NCBI GenBank assembly: GCA_030159075.1
Contig: BROG01000378.1
Span: 434,001-498,000, forward strand
DNA from: Atrina japonica
Lineage: Eukaryota; Mollusca; Bivalvia; Pterioida; Pinnidae
Length of the DNA: 64,000 bases
Direction: 5' to 3'
Position numbers and translations under genes: made by a program. Position 1 is the stretch's first letter, and each line of letters starts with the position of its first letter. Of this stretch, positions 63,627 through 64,000 are shown piece after piece. The notes beneath the pieces were generated by a model. That model saw only the letters and a program-made list of their open reading frames with translations, was not told the origin of the DNA and did no database searches.

Positions 63627-64000
63627 TGATTTTATTATGTTAAGCCAATCAGACTAACAGACAACGCTAAATCTAATACAATGTATGTAACAGAAAGTGG
63701 AAAAAAATTTATAGCAAGTCGGGATTTTTTTTTTAAATATGAGAGCCACTGCCTTTCTTTTACTTAAATTCAAAGTACATTTATATACCCCTAAGGAATA
63801 TGAGTAAAGAGGATGAAACCCATCTTTCATATAAAGCTAGATTTCATTTAGACAAGCCCGGATGGTAACTTGTTTGCATATCATACATATTCGTGACGTC
63901 ATCAACGCCACGTTAAAATGTTAATTAGTTTTAATTAATTTAAGGTTGACCTGTAGTCTTGCCTGTCAGTTTCTAAAACAACGACATTTTTAAATACTTC

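Overview
This is AT-rich animal nuclear DNA. Its genes are split by GT-AG introns of 0.4-9.7 kb and it is packed with minisatellites, microsatellites and small transposons. The tRNA-derived SINEs with a shared conserved core, palindromic MITEs, a Helitron/'pearl'-like element with ~163 bp core repeats and the general repeat style fit a lophotrochozoan, most likely a bivalve mollusc. The phylum-level call is an inference; the species cannot be read from the sequence.

Left part (1-38,488, + strand): the 3' part of the ATM gene (PI3K-related DNA-damage kinase). Fifteen exons join in phase into 2,247 nt, giving 748 residues plus a stop. They cover the end of the FAT region, the whole kinase domain and the FATC tail. 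The gene begins upstream of the window. Two introns exceed 9 kb. The 9.7 kb intron after window exon 7 holds three large minisatellite arrays, an inverted duplication, a nested transposon, a Helitron-like element and a tandem duplication carrying a broken copy of the next exon. A ~53 bp minisatellite right after exon 13 is made of about 28 copies of the end of that exon plus its 5' splice site. Intron 8 starts with GC rather than GT.

Right part (38.5-64 kb): mostly repeat-rich intergenic DNA, with remnants of non-LTR retrotransposons at 46.5-48.3 kb and a foldback element at 55.4-56.1 kb. Two small signal-peptide exons on the + strand (45,771 and 63,386) both end in the same phase-1 way. The first can be joined to an exon at 54,091 to give a 57-residue secreted peptide with a run of eleven threonines. 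The second sits behind a TATA box and a perfect CRE site and runs off the window. A possible last exon of an unknown gene lies on the - strand at 48,570-48,735.

No rRNA, functional tRNA or CRISPR array was seen. Most long open frames in the window are read-through of tandem repeats and are not genes.
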